Shown here: positions 47,875 through 56,938 of the stretch, in pieces | Numbering within the stretch: position 1 is the first letter of the stretch | Layout: each line of letters opens with the position of its first letter | Program-made: the position numbers and the translations under genes | Assembly (NCBI GenBank): GCA_913062645.1 | Contig: CAJXVW010000001.1 | Coordinates: 1,240,001 to 1,304,000, forward strand | Direction: 5' to 3' | From: an uncultured Mycoplasmatota bacterium | GTDB taxonomy: Bacteria; Bacillota_I; Bacilli_A; Izemoplasmatales; Izemoplasmataceae | Length of the DNA: 64,000 bases | The notes under the pieces: model-generated | What the model saw: the letters and a program-made list of their open reading frames with translations, nothing else | The model's database searches: none | Told to the model about the DNA's origin: nothing

Positions 47875-48893
47875 CAAAACCATCCTTTGCGTTTGAAATA
47901 AAGGAGCATGACCGTGGGCACGAACACGCAGATTAACGTGAAATAAAGCAGTCCAAGATCGTTCTGAAGAATCGGGAAGTTGACGAAGTTCATGCCGAAC
48001 ACACCAGCGAGAAAGCCGAGCGGGATGAAGATCGCGCTGAAGATCGTCAGGGTCGTCATGATCTGATTCATCTTGTTCGACATGTGGTTCATGTACACAT
48101 CGAGAATGTGTTTGGTATTGTCGATTTGCGTGAGCACCTTGGAGTTGATGTTGAGGACGTGGTCCAACACGTCGTCGTAGAACTTGACGGTGTCCTTGTG
48201 AAAGTACGTTTCCTTGGTGAACAGCTCATGATTGACGTTGAACATGATCTGTCCGGTCAACGCGCGGAGGAACAAGAGTTCCTTGCGCAGGGTGTAGAGT
48301 TGGACCTGGTGATCGGAGGTCAGTTGGAGAAGGTCTTCCTCGATGTCCTCAAGTTGCTCCTCGATGGTGTGAAGGACGTCGAACGCCTCGTCCACGATCA
48401 TGTCGAATAGGACGTAGAACAGATAATCGTGACTGCGCGTGCGGATCATCGACTGTTTGTTCTCAATCCGCACGATGACATCGTCAATGAAGCGGTTGTC
48501 ATCCTCCGTGAAGGTCATGATCGTATTGGGAAACAGGAGAATCGACACGTACTCGTGAGCGATCTCACCCTCGTTCAGATAGGGGTATTTGAACACGGCG
48601 AAGATGTGGTTGTCATGGACCTCCACCTTGGTCCGCTGATTGACATGGAGAACGTCTTCCATGACCAGCGGATCGACCTTGTATTCGTCGCCGATGCCAC
48701 GGATCATGTCGATATTGGTCAATCCTTCGACGACGATCCAGTCGACGACGTTGTCATCCAGTTCCTCCAGCTGATCGAGAACCTTGAACGACTTGCCCGA
48801 ATACTTGATGTGGCGGATCGTGGTCTCTTTGGTCGCCTGTCCGGTGTACATCAGCGTTCCGGGCGGCGTCTTCTTCTTGCTGCGCAGATTCAT
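47874..48893 (-). CDS. corA: CorA-type magnesium/cobalt transporter
   Basis: A 339-residue CorA homologue: a large cytoplasmic domain, a long stalk helix (about 230-285) and two C-terminal membrane segments (about 285-303 and 318-334) joined by the GMN selectivity motif in 'LAGVFGMNFVNFP'. It forms pentameric channels for magnesium (or cobalt). Normal length. AAGGAGGGA precedes the ATG. It is 12 bases after the HEPN-like membrane gene. Confidence 0.93.
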   Translation of the reverse strand: MNLRSKKKTPPGTLMYTGQATKETTIRHIKYSGKSFKVLDQLEELDDNVVDWIVVEGLTNIDMIRGIGDEYKVDPLVMEDVLHVNQRTKVEVHDNHIFAVFKYPYLNEGEIAHEYVSILLFPNTIMTFTEDDNRFIDDVIVRIENKQSMIRTRSHDYLFYVLFDMIVDEAFDVLHTIEEQLEDIEEDLLQLTSDHQVQLYTLRKELLFLRALTGQIMFNVNHELFTKETYFHKDTVKFYDDVLDHVLNINSKVLTQIDNTKHILDVYMNHMSNKMNQIMTTLTIFSAIFIPLGFLAGVFGMNFVNFPILQNDLGLLYFTLICVFVPTVMLLYFKRKGWF

Positions 48894-48905
48894 GCGAGTC
48901 CCTCC

Positions 48906-50135
48906 TTACTGGACAACGATGCTGCGAAGTTCCTTGTCCTTCGTCTTGTACATCACGATGAAGCGGTTCTCCGCGGGATCGAAATCAATCAGAAACAGAT
49001 ACAGGAACCGTTGATCGAGACGGTTGAAGTAGGCATTGGCGATCGATCGCAGGTTCTTCGGCTGGATCGACTTGACGTCGATGCCGAGTAACTTTCGTTC
49101 GGAATAGTTGTTCTGAATCACTTCGAAATCGGCGTCCTGGGCGTCATCGAGACTGTTGGTGAAGTAGTAGTCGCTGATGAAGTACGAATGGAGGAGACTG
49201 ATGATGTCTTCCTTGAAATCATCCGGAATGTTGCCGATGTCGACGTTGTCGTTCTGCATGTCGAGGAGGTATTCCTTGAGACAGGTCTCGACCGTCGATT
49301 TGATTTTGACGACATTGCCGAAGATCTTCTTTTGAATGAACATCGAGTTTTGTTTTTCAAACAAGTCCTTCAGTTCGAGAATCTTCGCGTATTTCGAATA
49401 ATCGACCACCGTTTCGGTGTAGTTGTGGATCAGGTTGTTGCGATGGAAGATGATTTCCTTGAAGGTGTCGAAATGCTCGTTGATTTCCGGAAAGTCCTTG
49501 GACAGATTGTCAACGATGTCGTACAGCGGCAGCGTATCGACCAGTTCGTTGTCGTTTTCATTGGAGATGAAATCCTTGACAGCCGTCTCCAGTTCGAGAT
49601 ACTGGGTGATGAACGTATCAAGCGAAATGACCTGTTGGTTGGGGTCGACCTGATCGGATTTGTCAAACTCCTTGAGGATTTCCTTGACGCGGTTGGGATC
49701 GAACAGGCGGTAGATGTACAGCGAGATCAAGCCGATGCCTTCGATGGTGAGGAGCGCGATCACGAACGAGAATGACGCGTCATAAGACAGGAAGAAACTG
49801 AGCAGATTGATGACGATCACGATCAAACTGTAGACGATCACCGTCATCATGTTGTGATAGACGTCACTCTTCAGTCGTTCGATGATGTAGGTGTCGTAAT
49901 TGTCCTTCTTCTCGTTGTCGAGATTGTTGATGTAGTAGCCGTAGGAGATCGGCAACAACGCGATCAAGGCGGCCAGCGTCTGCATCGAACTGGCGTAGAT
50001 CCACGTCACGTTGGCCGGTTCCAACGAGAATGTAAAGACGAACCGGAACAAGAAAAACAAGACGATCAACACGATCATCTGAATCAGATTGTAGATGCTG
50101 GCGAGAAACTTGAGTGCGTTTTTCAGGAATGTCAT
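48906..50135 (-). CDS. Four-helix membrane protein with HEPN-like motif, unknown
   Basis: I do not know the family of this 409-residue protein. It has four hydrophobic segments (about 17-36, 47-68, 97-117, 122-142) and a cytoplasmic part of about 260 residues. Within 'FHRNNLIHNY' (230-239) there is an RNxxxH pattern (R232, H237), as in the active site of HEPN ribonucleases, flanked by helices. If real it would be a membrane-tethered HEPN domain. It is the first gene of an operon with CorA and DUF2785, behind an extended -10 promoter (TGGTATAAT near 50160). Function unknown. Confidence 0.6.
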   Translation of the reverse strand: MTFLKNALKFLASIYNLIQMIVLIVLFFLFRFVFTFSLEPANVTWIYASSMQTLAALIALLPISYGYYINNLDNEKKDNYDTYIIERLKSDVYHNMMTVIVYSLIVIVINLLSFFLSYDASFSFVIALLTIEGIGLISLYIYRLFDPNRVKEILKEFDKSDQVDPNQQVISLDTFITQYLELETAVKDFISNENDNELVDTLPLYDIVDNLSKDFPEINEHFDTFKEIIFHRNNLIHNYTETVVDYSKYAKILELKDLFEKQNSMFIQKKIFGNVVKIKSTVETCLKEYLLDMQNDNVDIGNIPDDFKEDIISLLHSYFISDYYFTNSLDDAQDADFEVIQNNYSERKLLGIDVKSIQPKNLRSIANAYFNRLDQRFLYLFLIDFDPAENRFIVMYKTKDKELRSIVVQ

Positions 50136-50189
50136 GGCGATGCACCTCTCTTATTTATTATTATACCAAATTCGCAGCCATGGCGTAAG

Positions 50190-50216
50190 AAAAAATGACA
50201 ATCGGTCGATTGTCAT
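50190..50216 (-). terminator. Intrinsic terminator of the alcohol dehydrogenase gene
   Basis: ATGACAATCG (50195-50204) pairs with CGATTGTCAT (50207-50216), followed by TTTTTCTT on the minus strand. Confidence 0.85.
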
Positions 50217-50224
50217 CGTCTTTC

Positions 50225-51391
50225 CTAGAGTGCGGATCGGTAGATGGCGATCACATCGTCCCTGGTCAGTTTGACAAAATTGCCCAGGATCCGTGTGCCA
50301 CCGTTGGTACAACTGTCGGCCATCGCTTCAATCTGTGATTCATCAATTCCGACTTGCGACAGTCGCGTGGTGATGCCGAGCGCATGGTAAAACGCTTCAA
50401 GGGCGTCGATGCCGGCCAGCGCCATCGTTTCTTTGTCGTCCTCTTCCGGGATGTCGAAGAGCACCTGCGCGAACCGTGCGAACCGATCGACATCCTGTTT
50501 GTAGACATAACGCATCCAAGCCGGATAGAGAATCGCCAGTCCGTGGGCATGAGCAATACCGGACACCTGGGTGATTTCGTACTCCATGATGTGCGAGGCC
50601 CAGTCCTCTTCGCGTCCGACACCGAGCCAGCCGTTGTGGGCGAGCGCTCCGGCGAGCATGATTTCCGCCCTGGAGGCGTAGTTGGTCGGATCGTCCAGAA
50701 CCACCGGCGCATGATCGATGACAGTGCGCATCACGCTCTCGCAGAGCCGGTCCGTCAGTTCGACATGGGGCGTGTTTGTGAAGTAGCGTTCGATCACGTG
50801 ACCGATCATGTCGATCGCGCCGACGGCGGTTTGATGAGCGGGCAGCGTGTAGGTGATTTCAGGATTCATCACAGCAAACACGGGCCGGATCAGATTGTGC
50901 CGGAAACCGCGTTTCAGTTTCTGTTCATAGTTCGTCACGACGGTCGCAATCGAGCTTTCGCTTCCCGCGGCGGGGATCGTCAATACCGTGCCCACCGGCA
51001 ACGCCTTTTTGGGTGTCACGCCGTTGACGAAGAAATCCCAGACATCCCCATCGTAGTAGACGCCAAGGGCGATCGCCTTGGCACTGTCGATGACGCTGCC
51101 GCCACCGACGGCGAGGATCAAATCGACGCCTTCTTCTTTGCACCGTTTGATGCCTTCTTGAACCAGTTCGAGACTTGGGTTGGCGATGACGCCACCCAGT
51201 TCGACGAACGAGACCCCAGCCTCGTTGAGACTGGCAATGATCGTATCATACAATCCGTACTTCTTTATCGAACCGCTCCCGTAATGCAGAAGCACTTTTG
51301 TTCCATATTCTTTCGTCAGTTCCCCGATTCCCGTTTCAACACCTTTGCCGAAGACGAGTCGGGTGCCGTTTTGATAATCGAAATTGATCAT
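50225..51391 (-). CDS. Iron-containing alcohol dehydrogenase, YqhD/butanol dehydrogenase type
   Basis: A 388-residue NAD(P)H-dependent group III alcohol dehydrogenase. The cofactor motif is 'AVGGGSVIDSAKAIALG' (about 94-110) and metal ligands are in 'GAIDMIGHVIE' and 'GIAHAHGLAILYPAWM'. Similarity is closest to YqhD and clostridial butanol dehydrogenases, which reduce aldehydes to alcohols in fermentation or detoxify them. ATG with AGAGGTGAT upstream; an earlier in-frame start lies in the promoter. Monocistronic, divergent from clpB. Confidence 0.92.
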   Translation of the reverse strand: MINFDYQNGTRLVFGKGVETGIGELTKEYGTKVLLHYGSGSIKKYGLYDTIIASLNEAGVSFVELGGVIANPSLELVQEGIKRCKEEGVDLILAVGGGSVIDSAKAIALGVYYDGDVWDFFVNGVTPKKALPVGTVLTIPAAGSESSIATVVTNYEQKLKRGFRHNLIRPVFAVMNPEITYTLPAHQTAVGAIDMIGHVIERYFTNTPHVELTDRLCESVMRTVIDHAPVVLDDPTNYASRAEIMLAGALAHNGWLGVGREEDWASHIMEYEITQVSGIAHAHGLAILYPAWMRYVYKQDVDRFARFAQVLFDIPEEDDKETMALAGIDALEAFYHALGITTRLSQVGIDESQIEAMADSCTNGGTRILGNFVKLTRDDVIAIYRSAL

Positions 51392-51447
51392 GATATCACC
51401 TCTGGTTGGATTGGTTTCATTATACCACAGATCGTTCCTCACATCTA

Positions 51448-51476
51448 TTGACAAACGATGGAAAAAAGAGTATCAT
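51448..51476 (+). promoter_or_regulatory. clpB promoter
   Basis: A perfect TTGACA -35 (51448-51453), 17-base spacer and TATCAT -10 (51471-51476). Confidence 0.85.
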
Positions 51477-51485
51477 ATACTTGGT

Positions 51486-51512
51486 TTGGCACTCGTTAAT
51501 ATAGAGTGCTAA
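51486..51512. promoter_or_regulatory. CIRCE operator (HrcA site)
   Basis: TTGGCACTC, nine bases, GAGTGCTAA: one mismatch from the TTAGCACTC-N9-GAGTGCTAA consensus. It lies at the transcription start of clpB, where HrcA represses heat-shock genes. Confidence 0.93.
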
Positions 51513-51529
51513 CAACGGAGGGATGTACC

Positions 51530-54109
51530 ATGAACATCGACAAATTCACCAATCAATCCAAACGCATCATAAACCGCGCCTTCGATCTGGCCACCGAACG
51601 CAACCACCAGCAGATCGACGACGTCCATTTGTTGCACGCACTAGTCAACCAACCCGACGGACTGATTGTCAAACTGCTGCAGTACATGCAGATTGACATC
51701 ACCAGTCTGATGGCCAGTGTCAACGCCGAACTGGCCAAGATTCCCAAAGTCACCGGCACCGACCAACAACCGTATCTGTCGCGCAGCGCCAATCAGATTC
51801 TGCTCCAAAGCGAACAGATCAAGGATCAGTTCCAAGACGACTACGTCAGTGTCGAACACATCGTGCTCGCGATGCTGGAAAACAACCGGATGACCAGTGC
51901 CAAGCTGCTCCGGCAATTTCAGATTGACAAGGACCGTTTTCTCAGTGCGCTCAAGAAGGTCCGCGGCAACCAGCAAGTCAAGTCCGACAACCCCGAATCC
52001 ACCTACGACGCGCTTTCCAAATACGGGCGGAATCTTGTCGAGATGGCCCAAAACGGCAAGATCGATCCGGTCATCGGTCGCGACGATGAAATCCGTCGCA
52101 CGATCCGCATTCTCAGTCGCCGCACCAAGAACAATCCGGTCCTGATCGGGGAACCCGGTGTCGGTAAAACGGCCATCGTCGAAGGCCTCGCGCAACGAAT
52201 GCTCAACGCCGATGTTCCCGAAGGGCTCAAGAATAAGATCATTTTTGCCCTCGACATGGGCGCACTGATCGCCGGAGCCAAATACCGCGGCGAGTTCGAA
52301 GAACGTCTCAAAGCTGTCCTCGACGAAGTCCAGAAATCCAATGGCCAAATCATCCTGTTCATCGACGAACTGCACAACATCGTCGGCGCCGGCAAAACCG
52401 ACGGTGCGATGGACGCATCGAACTTGCTCAAACCGATGCTCGCCCGTGGTGAGTTGCACTGCATCGGCGCAACGACAATCGACGAATACCGCAAGTACAT
52501 CGAAAAAGACGCCGCTTTGGAACGGCGCTTTCAGCCGGTGATGGTCGACGAACCAACCGTCGAAGACACAATCAGCATCCTCCGTGGCATCAAGGACAAG
52601 TTCGAGATTCATCACGGCGTGCGCATCACCGACAACGCGCTGGTCGCCTGCGCGACCCTGTCCAACAAATACATTTCTGACCGGTTCCTACCAGATAAAG
52701 CAATTGATTTGATGGACGAGGCAGCAGCGATGATCAAGACTGAGATCGACAGTCACCCGGCCGAGATCGACGACATGAGCCGCAAGATCATGCAACTTGA
52801 AATCGAAAAACAGTCGCTCAAAAAAGAATCCGACAAACTCAGCAAGGAGCGCCTCGCCTCCATCGAGGAAGAACTGGCCGAACTGAAAGACAAGGAAAAG
52901 GATCTCCGCGCCACCTGGCAACAGGAAAAACAGGCGATCGACAAGATCAAGGACCTCAAAGCCCAGATCGACGACACCAAACAACAAATCGAACAGGCCG
53001 AACGCAATTACGACCTCGAACGCCTGGCGATGCTCAAGCACGGCACCCTGCCGAAACTGGAACAAGATCTAGATAATCTGCTGGACCACTCCACCAATAC
53101 GATGCTCAAAGAGGAAGTCACCGAAGACGAAATCGCTGAAATCATCAGCAAATGGACCGGCATCCCGGTCACCAAACTGGTGGAAAGCGAACGCGAAAAA
53201 CTGCTTCAGCTAGAAACCATCCTCGAACAAACGGTCATCGGCCAGGACGAAGCCGTCCACGCCGTCAGCAACGCCATCCTCCGCGCCAAAAGTGGACTCA
53301 AAGCGCCGACCAAGCCGATCGGCAGTTTCATCTTCCTTGGTCCCACCGGGGTCGGCAAAACCCATCTTGCCAAAACCCTCAGCCGGCATCTCTTCGACAC
53401 CGAAAAGAACATGGTCCGCATCGACATGAGCGAGTACCAAGAACGTCACACCGTCGCCCGTCTGATCGGTGCGCCGCCGGGCTACGTCGGCTACGACGAA
53501 GGCGGCCAGCTCACCGAAGCGATTCGCCGCAAACCCTACAGCGTCATCCTCTTTGACGAAATTGAAAAGGCGCATCCCGAAGTCTTCAACGTGCTCCTGC
53601 AGCTCCTTGACGACGGTCGTTTGACCGACGCCAAGGGACGCACCGTCGACTTCAAAAACACGATCGTGATCATGACCAGCAACATCGGCAGCGAGTTCCT
53701 GCTCGACGGCATCACCGCCGACGGCAGTCTGTCCGATGACGCCCGTCATCAAGTCGACCGGCGACTGAAGCAAACCTTCAAACCGGAGTTTCTCAACCGC
53801 ATCGACGACATCGTCATGTTCAAGCCGTTGCTCAAAACGGAAATCATTCAGATCATCGATCTGATGCTCGACGAACTGCGCGACAAACTCGCTGAGCAAC
53901 AAATGTTCCTCGACGTCAACTCCTCCGCAAAGGAGTTCATCCGCGACACGGCTTTCGACGTTCATTATGGCGCCCGTCCGATCAAACGGTTCATTGAGCG
54001 CCACATTGAGACCTCCATTTCCAAAATGATCATCGAAGGATCGGTCCTGCCCGGGGATACGATCATGGTCTACGTCGAACATGACGATCTGCAGTTCCAA
54101 GTACAATGA
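51530..54109 (+). CDS. clpB: ATP-dependent disaggregase ClpB
   Basis: The 859-residue AAA+ chaperone dissolves protein aggregates with DnaK. Domains in order: N-domain with two repeats (1-150), first ATPase with 'GEPGVGKT' (about 201-208), the coiled-coil M-domain (about 400-525) that distinguishes ClpB from ClpC, second ATPase with 'GPTGVGKT' (about 604-611), '[21 protein letters not shown]' and the D2-small domain. Normal length. ATG with GGAGGG upstream. HrcA control through CIRCE is clear; no partner gene is adjacent. Confidence 0.97.
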   Translation: MNIDKFTNQSKRIINRAFDLATERNHQQIDDVHLLHALVNQPDGLIVKLLQYMQIDITSLMASVNAELAKIPKVTGTDQQPYLSRSANQILLQSEQIKDQFQDDYVSVEHIVLAMLENNRMTSAKLLRQFQIDKDRFLSALKKVRGNQQVKSDNPESTYDALSKYGRNLVEMAQNGKIDPVIGRDDEIRRTIRILSRRTKNNPVLIGEPGVGKTAIVEGLAQRMLNADVPEGLKNKIIFALDMGALIAGAKYRGEFEERLKAVLDEVQKSNGQIILFIDELHNIVGAGKTDGAMDASNLLKPMLARGELHCIGATTIDEYRKYIEKDAALERRFQPVMVDEPTVEDTISILRGIKDKFEIHHGVRITDNALVACATLSNKYISDRFLPDKAIDLMDEAAAMIKTEIDSHPAEIDDMSRKIMQLEIEKQSLKKESDKLSKERLASIEEELAELKDKEKDLRATWQQEKQAIDKIKDLKAQIDDTKQQIEQAERNYDLERLAMLKHGTLPKLEQDLDNLLDHSTNTMLKEEVTEDEIAEIISKWTGIPVTKLVESEREKLLQLETILEQTVIGQDEAVHAVSNAILRAKSGLKAPTKPIGSFIFLGPTGVGKTHLAKTLSRHLFDTEKNMVRIDMSEYQERHTVARLIGAPPGYVGYDEGGQLTEAIRRKPYSVILFDEIEKAHPEVFNVLLQLLDDGRLTDAKGRTVDFKNTIVIMTSNIGSEFLLDGITADGSLSDDARHQVDRRLKQTFKPEFLNRIDDIVMFKPLLKTEIIQIIDLMLDELRDKLAEQQMFLDVNSSAKEFIRDTAFDVHYGARPIKRFIERHIETSISKMIIEGSVLPGDTIMVYVEHDDLQFQVQ

Positions 54110-54136
54110 AAAAAGCACTCCGAATGGAGTGCTTTT
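54107..54136. terminator. Bidirectional terminator between clpB and the CueP-like gene
   Basis: AAAAGCACTCC (54111-54121) pairs with GGAGTGCTTTT (54126-54136), with A- and T-runs on both sides. Confidence 0.85.
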
Positions 54137-54143
54137 CATATGC

Positions 54144-54671
54144 TCATGTCAACTGCATTGTGGTTTCGCACGTTGGGCTTCCCGGCGCGGTCGAGATGAC
54201 TTTGCTGGAAGACAGGTCACCCTGAGTGATCGTCAGCGTTCCTTCGACATCACGTGGCAGCCACAAATCGATGAATCCGTTGGCAAGTGACGTCATTTCC
54301 TGATCGATCACGACGGTACCATCTTCCAGTTCGAACCGAACCTGGAACGTTTCTTGTTCCAGTTCCCCACGACATCCGGTCGCGCTGTGGAACGTGCACC
54401 CGTGGGTCAGCGTGGTGTAGGGCGCGACCGACAGATAGAACTCGTCTTCGGGCATCGGAACGGAAAACTCATTATGCTCGGTAATGACGACCAGTTCATG
54501 ATCGTACACGCTGACATGGTACCCGTCGGGTACCAGTTCGCCCGTGGCGAGTTGCGTCAAGATGTCCTTCCCCGTCATGTCTTCAAGTCCGAGATCCGCC
54601 AGCGATTCCGAGGAACATCCGGCAAGCACGAACACCAATAGCAGGGACAACATGGCAATGAAATGTTTCAA
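54144..54671 (-). CDS. CueP-like copper-binding lipoprotein
   Basis: A 175-residue lipoprotein with signal peptide and lipobox LAGC (cysteine about 19). The body resembles Salmonella CueP, a periplasmic copper protein: 'YTTLTHGCTFHSATGCRGEL' with conserved Cys/His, 'NGFIDLWLPRDVEGT', and the terminal 'TCETTMQL'. CueP binds copper and can deliver it to superoxide dismutase or reduce it. The start is TTG (54669-54671) with AGGAGGT upstream. It follows, by 64 bases, a small His/Met-tailed secreted protein probably of the same operon. Confidence 0.8.
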   Translation of the reverse strand: MKHFIAMLSLLLVFVLAGCSSESLADLGLEDMTGKDILTQLATGELVPDGYHVSVYDHELVVITEHNEFSVPMPEDEFYLSVAPYTTLTHGCTFHSATGCRGELEQETFQVRFELEDGTVVIDQEMTSLANGFIDLWLPRDVEGTLTITQGDLSSSKVISTAPGSPTCETTMQLT

Positions 54672-54735
54672 CGTCCTAACCTCCTGTAAATATTGATGTG
54701 TGGTCGTTGGGACCTAAATTGCGAAATCGGAGTCG

Positions 54736-55101
54736 TCAGCGCATGTGCCAGGAGCCCATGCCGTGATGGTGCCAATCGTCGTCATACGGTTCCAGTTCGA
54801 TGCCGTCTTGTTCCAACAAATCGAACAATTCCGACATGAACTCGTGACGAAGAACGTGATCATCTGATAGTTCTTCCATGGTCACACCATATTCGAGCAG
54901 CAACTGATCGATACGTGCATCGACAAGATCCACTTCTTCTTCGGACAATCCATCCAAAACATGGTCGAAATCCCAGTCTTCACCGTGGCAGTAGCCAAGG
55001 TGCTCATCCGGGTTCCACGGTTCCTCTTCGATGATCTGCGTCACTCCGAATCCGAAACCGCCGCTGAACAGCAGCACCAATGCAACTTTGAGAAGATTCA
55101 T
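54736..55101 (-). CDS. Small secreted protein with His/Met-rich tail
   Basis: A 121-residue exported protein: hydrophobic leader (about 1-20, with LFSGG), an acidic segment with YCHGED (about 37-42), a helical domain (about 50-104) and the tail DDDWHHHGMGSWHMR (107-121). The helical domain resembles the repeats of the gene at 24360-25103 ('LSEEEVDLVDARIDQLLLEY' against 'LTDEQEALITTTIDQINLEY'). The His and Met tail could bind copper, consistent with the CueP-like gene downstream. AAAGGAGGC precedes the ATG. I know no named family for it. Confidence 0.75.
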   Translation of the reverse strand: MNLLKVALVLLFSGGFGFGVTQIIEEEPWNPDEHLGYCHGEDWDFDHVLDGLSEEEVDLVDARIDQLLLEYGVTMEELSDDHVLRHEFMSELFDLLEQDGIELEPYDDDWHHHGMGSWHMR

Positions 55102-55128
55102 TTGAATGCCTCCTTTGTTCGCACGTTT

Positions 55129-55158
55129 ATTCTACCATAAAATGTTTCGTATTGAAAC
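55129..55158 (-). promoter_or_regulatory. Promoter of the copper locus with palindrome
   Basis: TTTCAA -35 (55152-55157), 17-base spacer and TAGAAT -10 (55129-55134) on the minus strand. GTTTCGTATTGAAAC (55144-55158), 5-base arms with a five-base centre, overlaps the -35. It does not match known CopY or CsoR sites. Confidence 0.5.
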
Positions 55159-55186
55159 TAATTTACAATCTGGTTTGGTCTTTCTA

Positions 55187-55213
55187 AATAAAAAAGCACG
55201 CATTTGCGTGCTT
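55187..55213 (-). terminator. Intrinsic terminator of the PfkB-family kinase gene
   Basis: AAGCACGCA (55194-55202) pairs with TGCGTGCTT (55205-55213), followed by TTTTTATTT on the minus strand. Confidence 0.85.
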
Positions 55214-56346
55214 CAATCAAGTTGGTTGTTCGTCCAGTCTCGCAAGAACTGAATCAACTCAGAAAACTCCGGACTGCGGGCGTTGCGGACGTAGAATCCG
55301 CTGGTGCCCATGCCCGTGAGCAGCGCTTCGTCCGGTGCAAGCCCAAGCATCAAACCAAGCATGAACCCGGCATTGAAGTTGTCGCCGGCACCGGTGGAGA
55401 GTTTCGGTTTGGCGATGTAGGGTCCGTCTTCTTCATGGAAGACGCCGTTCACGACGCAGCACGAGCGGTCGACGGGATGCACCACGACAGCATCGATCTG
55501 CAGATACTCATAGAGTTCTTCGGTGAGATCCTCCAGAGAGACCTGCATCTTGGCGAGACTCGCTGAATCAAACAACTGCAGTACGCCCGCGACATCATAC
55601 GCTTCTTTCTTGTTGAGTCCGAGCACGACGAAGAACTTGTCCTTGAAGTGTTTGAGCAGATCGAGCATTTCCTGAATTTCCGCATCTTCGCGTTTTTCAG
55701 GATCGGCGAGATCGATGAACAGATAGGGACGTGTCTGGCGTTGTGGCAGTTTGGGAAGAATGTGTTCGATCAATTCGCTCATCAGCGCGGTCATGTTCGG
55801 CAGCATCGACCAGTTGACGGTCGCCAGCAGATCGGTCGTGCCGAGGAGATCGATGAGCCGGTCTTCGCCTACGACTTCGATGAGCCGCTGATAGGTGACG
55901 TCCTTGAGCGTCGTCATCTTGCCGAGCATCAGTTTGCCGTCGTCGAACTCGAGTGCATCGGTGTGACCGTTGGTGGCGATCGTATACAAATCGGCGCGAT
56001 CTTCCATCACGCGGAACACGTCGTCGATGGTCGGATAACCAAGCGCGCCGATGTAGGTCATCGTCGGATGGTTGACGGCCAGGGCGTTGGCCATGATCGG
56101 ACCGTTGCCGCCGATTTTTTTGTTGGTCGGGACCAGTTCGATGTTGGTCGAGAGGCCACTGGCCTTGTCGATCCGGGCAGCCAGTTGGCTGATCGTGTCG
56201 ACCCGGGTGAAGGTGTCACTGTCGAGTCGTTTGTCGACCACATGGATGATTTCATCGACGAATCCGTCGAACCCCAGCACCATCTTCAGCGCAGATGGAT
56301 CCTTGCCCGTCAGTTTGTCCGCAAGGAGAATGCGTTTGTCGCTCAT
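55213..56346 (-). CDS. PfkB-family carbohydrate kinase
   Basis: The 377-residue kinase has the ribokinase fold: 'GFDGFVDEI' (about 25-33), 'IGGNGPIMANALA' (the substrate-binding GG motif) and the catalytic 'STGAGDNFNAGFM' anion hole and Asp. At 377 residues it is longer than ribokinase and has extra helices, as in a little-studied PfkB subgroup seen in Firmicutes. Sugar substrate unknown. I choose the ATG, 12 bases inside a GTG that falls in the ribosome site. A 14-base palindrome overlies its promoter. Confidence 0.85.
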   Translation of the reverse strand: MSDKRILLADKLTGKDPSALKMVLGFDGFVDEIIHVVDKRLDSDTFTRVDTISQLAARIDKASGLSTNIELVPTNKKIGGNGPIMANALAVNHPTMTYIGALGYPTIDDVFRVMEDRADLYTIATNGHTDALEFDDGKLMLGKMTTLKDVTYQRLIEVVGEDRLIDLLGTTDLLATVNWSMLPNMTALMSELIEHILPKLPQRQTRPYLFIDLADPEKREDAEIQEMLDLLKHFKDKFFVVLGLNKKEAYDVAGVLQLFDSASLAKMQVSLEDLTEELYEYLQIDAVVVHPVDRSCCVVNGVFHEEDGPYIAKPKLSTGAGDNFNAGFMLGLMLGLAPDEALLTGMGTSGFYVRNARSPEFSELIQFLRDWTNNQLD

Positions 56347-56378
56347 GCTATCACTCACTTTCCAATCGTATCAGTTTC

Positions 56379-56402
56379 ATTATACCGTAAAATGATCATT
56401 TT
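56379..56402 (-). promoter_or_regulatory. PfkB-kinase promoter with operator-like palindrome
   Basis: A TATAAT -10 (56379-56384) is preceded on the minus strand by AAAATGATCATTTT (56389-56402), a perfect 14-base palindrome filling the spacer. Binding there would block the promoter; the regulator is not in the window. Confidence 0.55.
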
Positions 56403-56412
56403 GAAACAACAA

Positions 56413-56859
56413 TTACTCTTGTTTCAGATTGTCTCTTAAGAGCGACTTGATGTCCAACAGCACATCTTCCATCTTCGGTGTTTTGCTGGCGATTTCTTCT
56501 TTCAGTTCGACGATTTCCTCGTGTGCCTTGCGGGCCGCCTCGTCGGCCTTGTTGACGAGTTTGACAAACAGGAAGACGACGAGGGCGATGATCAGAAAGT
56601 CGATCACGTTTTGGAGAAACATCCCGTAATAAATGGCGTTTTCCGCAATGCCGGCCGCTTCGTCGGCGGCGGTGATGACGTATTTGTAGTTGGCGAAGCC
56701 CTCGTGCCCGGTGATCAGACTGATGACCGGGGTGATGACGTCCTTGGTGAGACTGGTGACGATCTTGCCGAAGGCGGTGCCGAGAATGACCGCGACCGAC
56801 AGATCGAGGATGTTGCCCTTGTTGATGAACTTCTTGAATTCATTGATGAATCGTTTCAT
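56413..56859 (-). CDS. mscL: Large-conductance mechanosensitive channel MscL
   Basis: A 148-residue channel that opens on membrane tension and protects against osmotic downshock. 'EFKKFINKGNILDLSVAVILGTAFGKIVTSL' (about 6-36) holds the first membrane helix with its pore constriction, the second is 'NVIDFLIIALVVFLFVKLVN' (about 85-104) and a C-terminal helical bundle follows. Slightly longer periplasmic loop than in E. coli. GAGGTGG precedes the ATG. No convincing terminator follows. Confidence 0.95.
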   Translation of the reverse strand: MKRFINEFKKFINKGNILDLSVAVILGTAFGKIVTSLTKDVITPVISLITGHEGFANYKYVITAADEAAGIAENAIYYGMFLQNVIDFLIIALVVFLFVKLVNKADEAARKAHEEIVELKEEIASKTPKMEDVLLDIKSLLRDNLKQE

Positions 56860-56906
56860 GGTTCCACCTCTTTCGTTCGTTACTACGATTATACCGAAGT
56901 TCCTCA

Positions 56907-56938
56907 CAAAAGAAAAGACGAACCCGTTGGATTCGTCT
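56907..56938 (-). terminator. Intrinsic terminator of the amino-sugar operon
   Basis: AGACGAA (56916-56922) pairs with TTCGTCT (56932-56938), followed by TTTCTTTTG on the minus strand, just after nagB. Confidence 0.75.
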
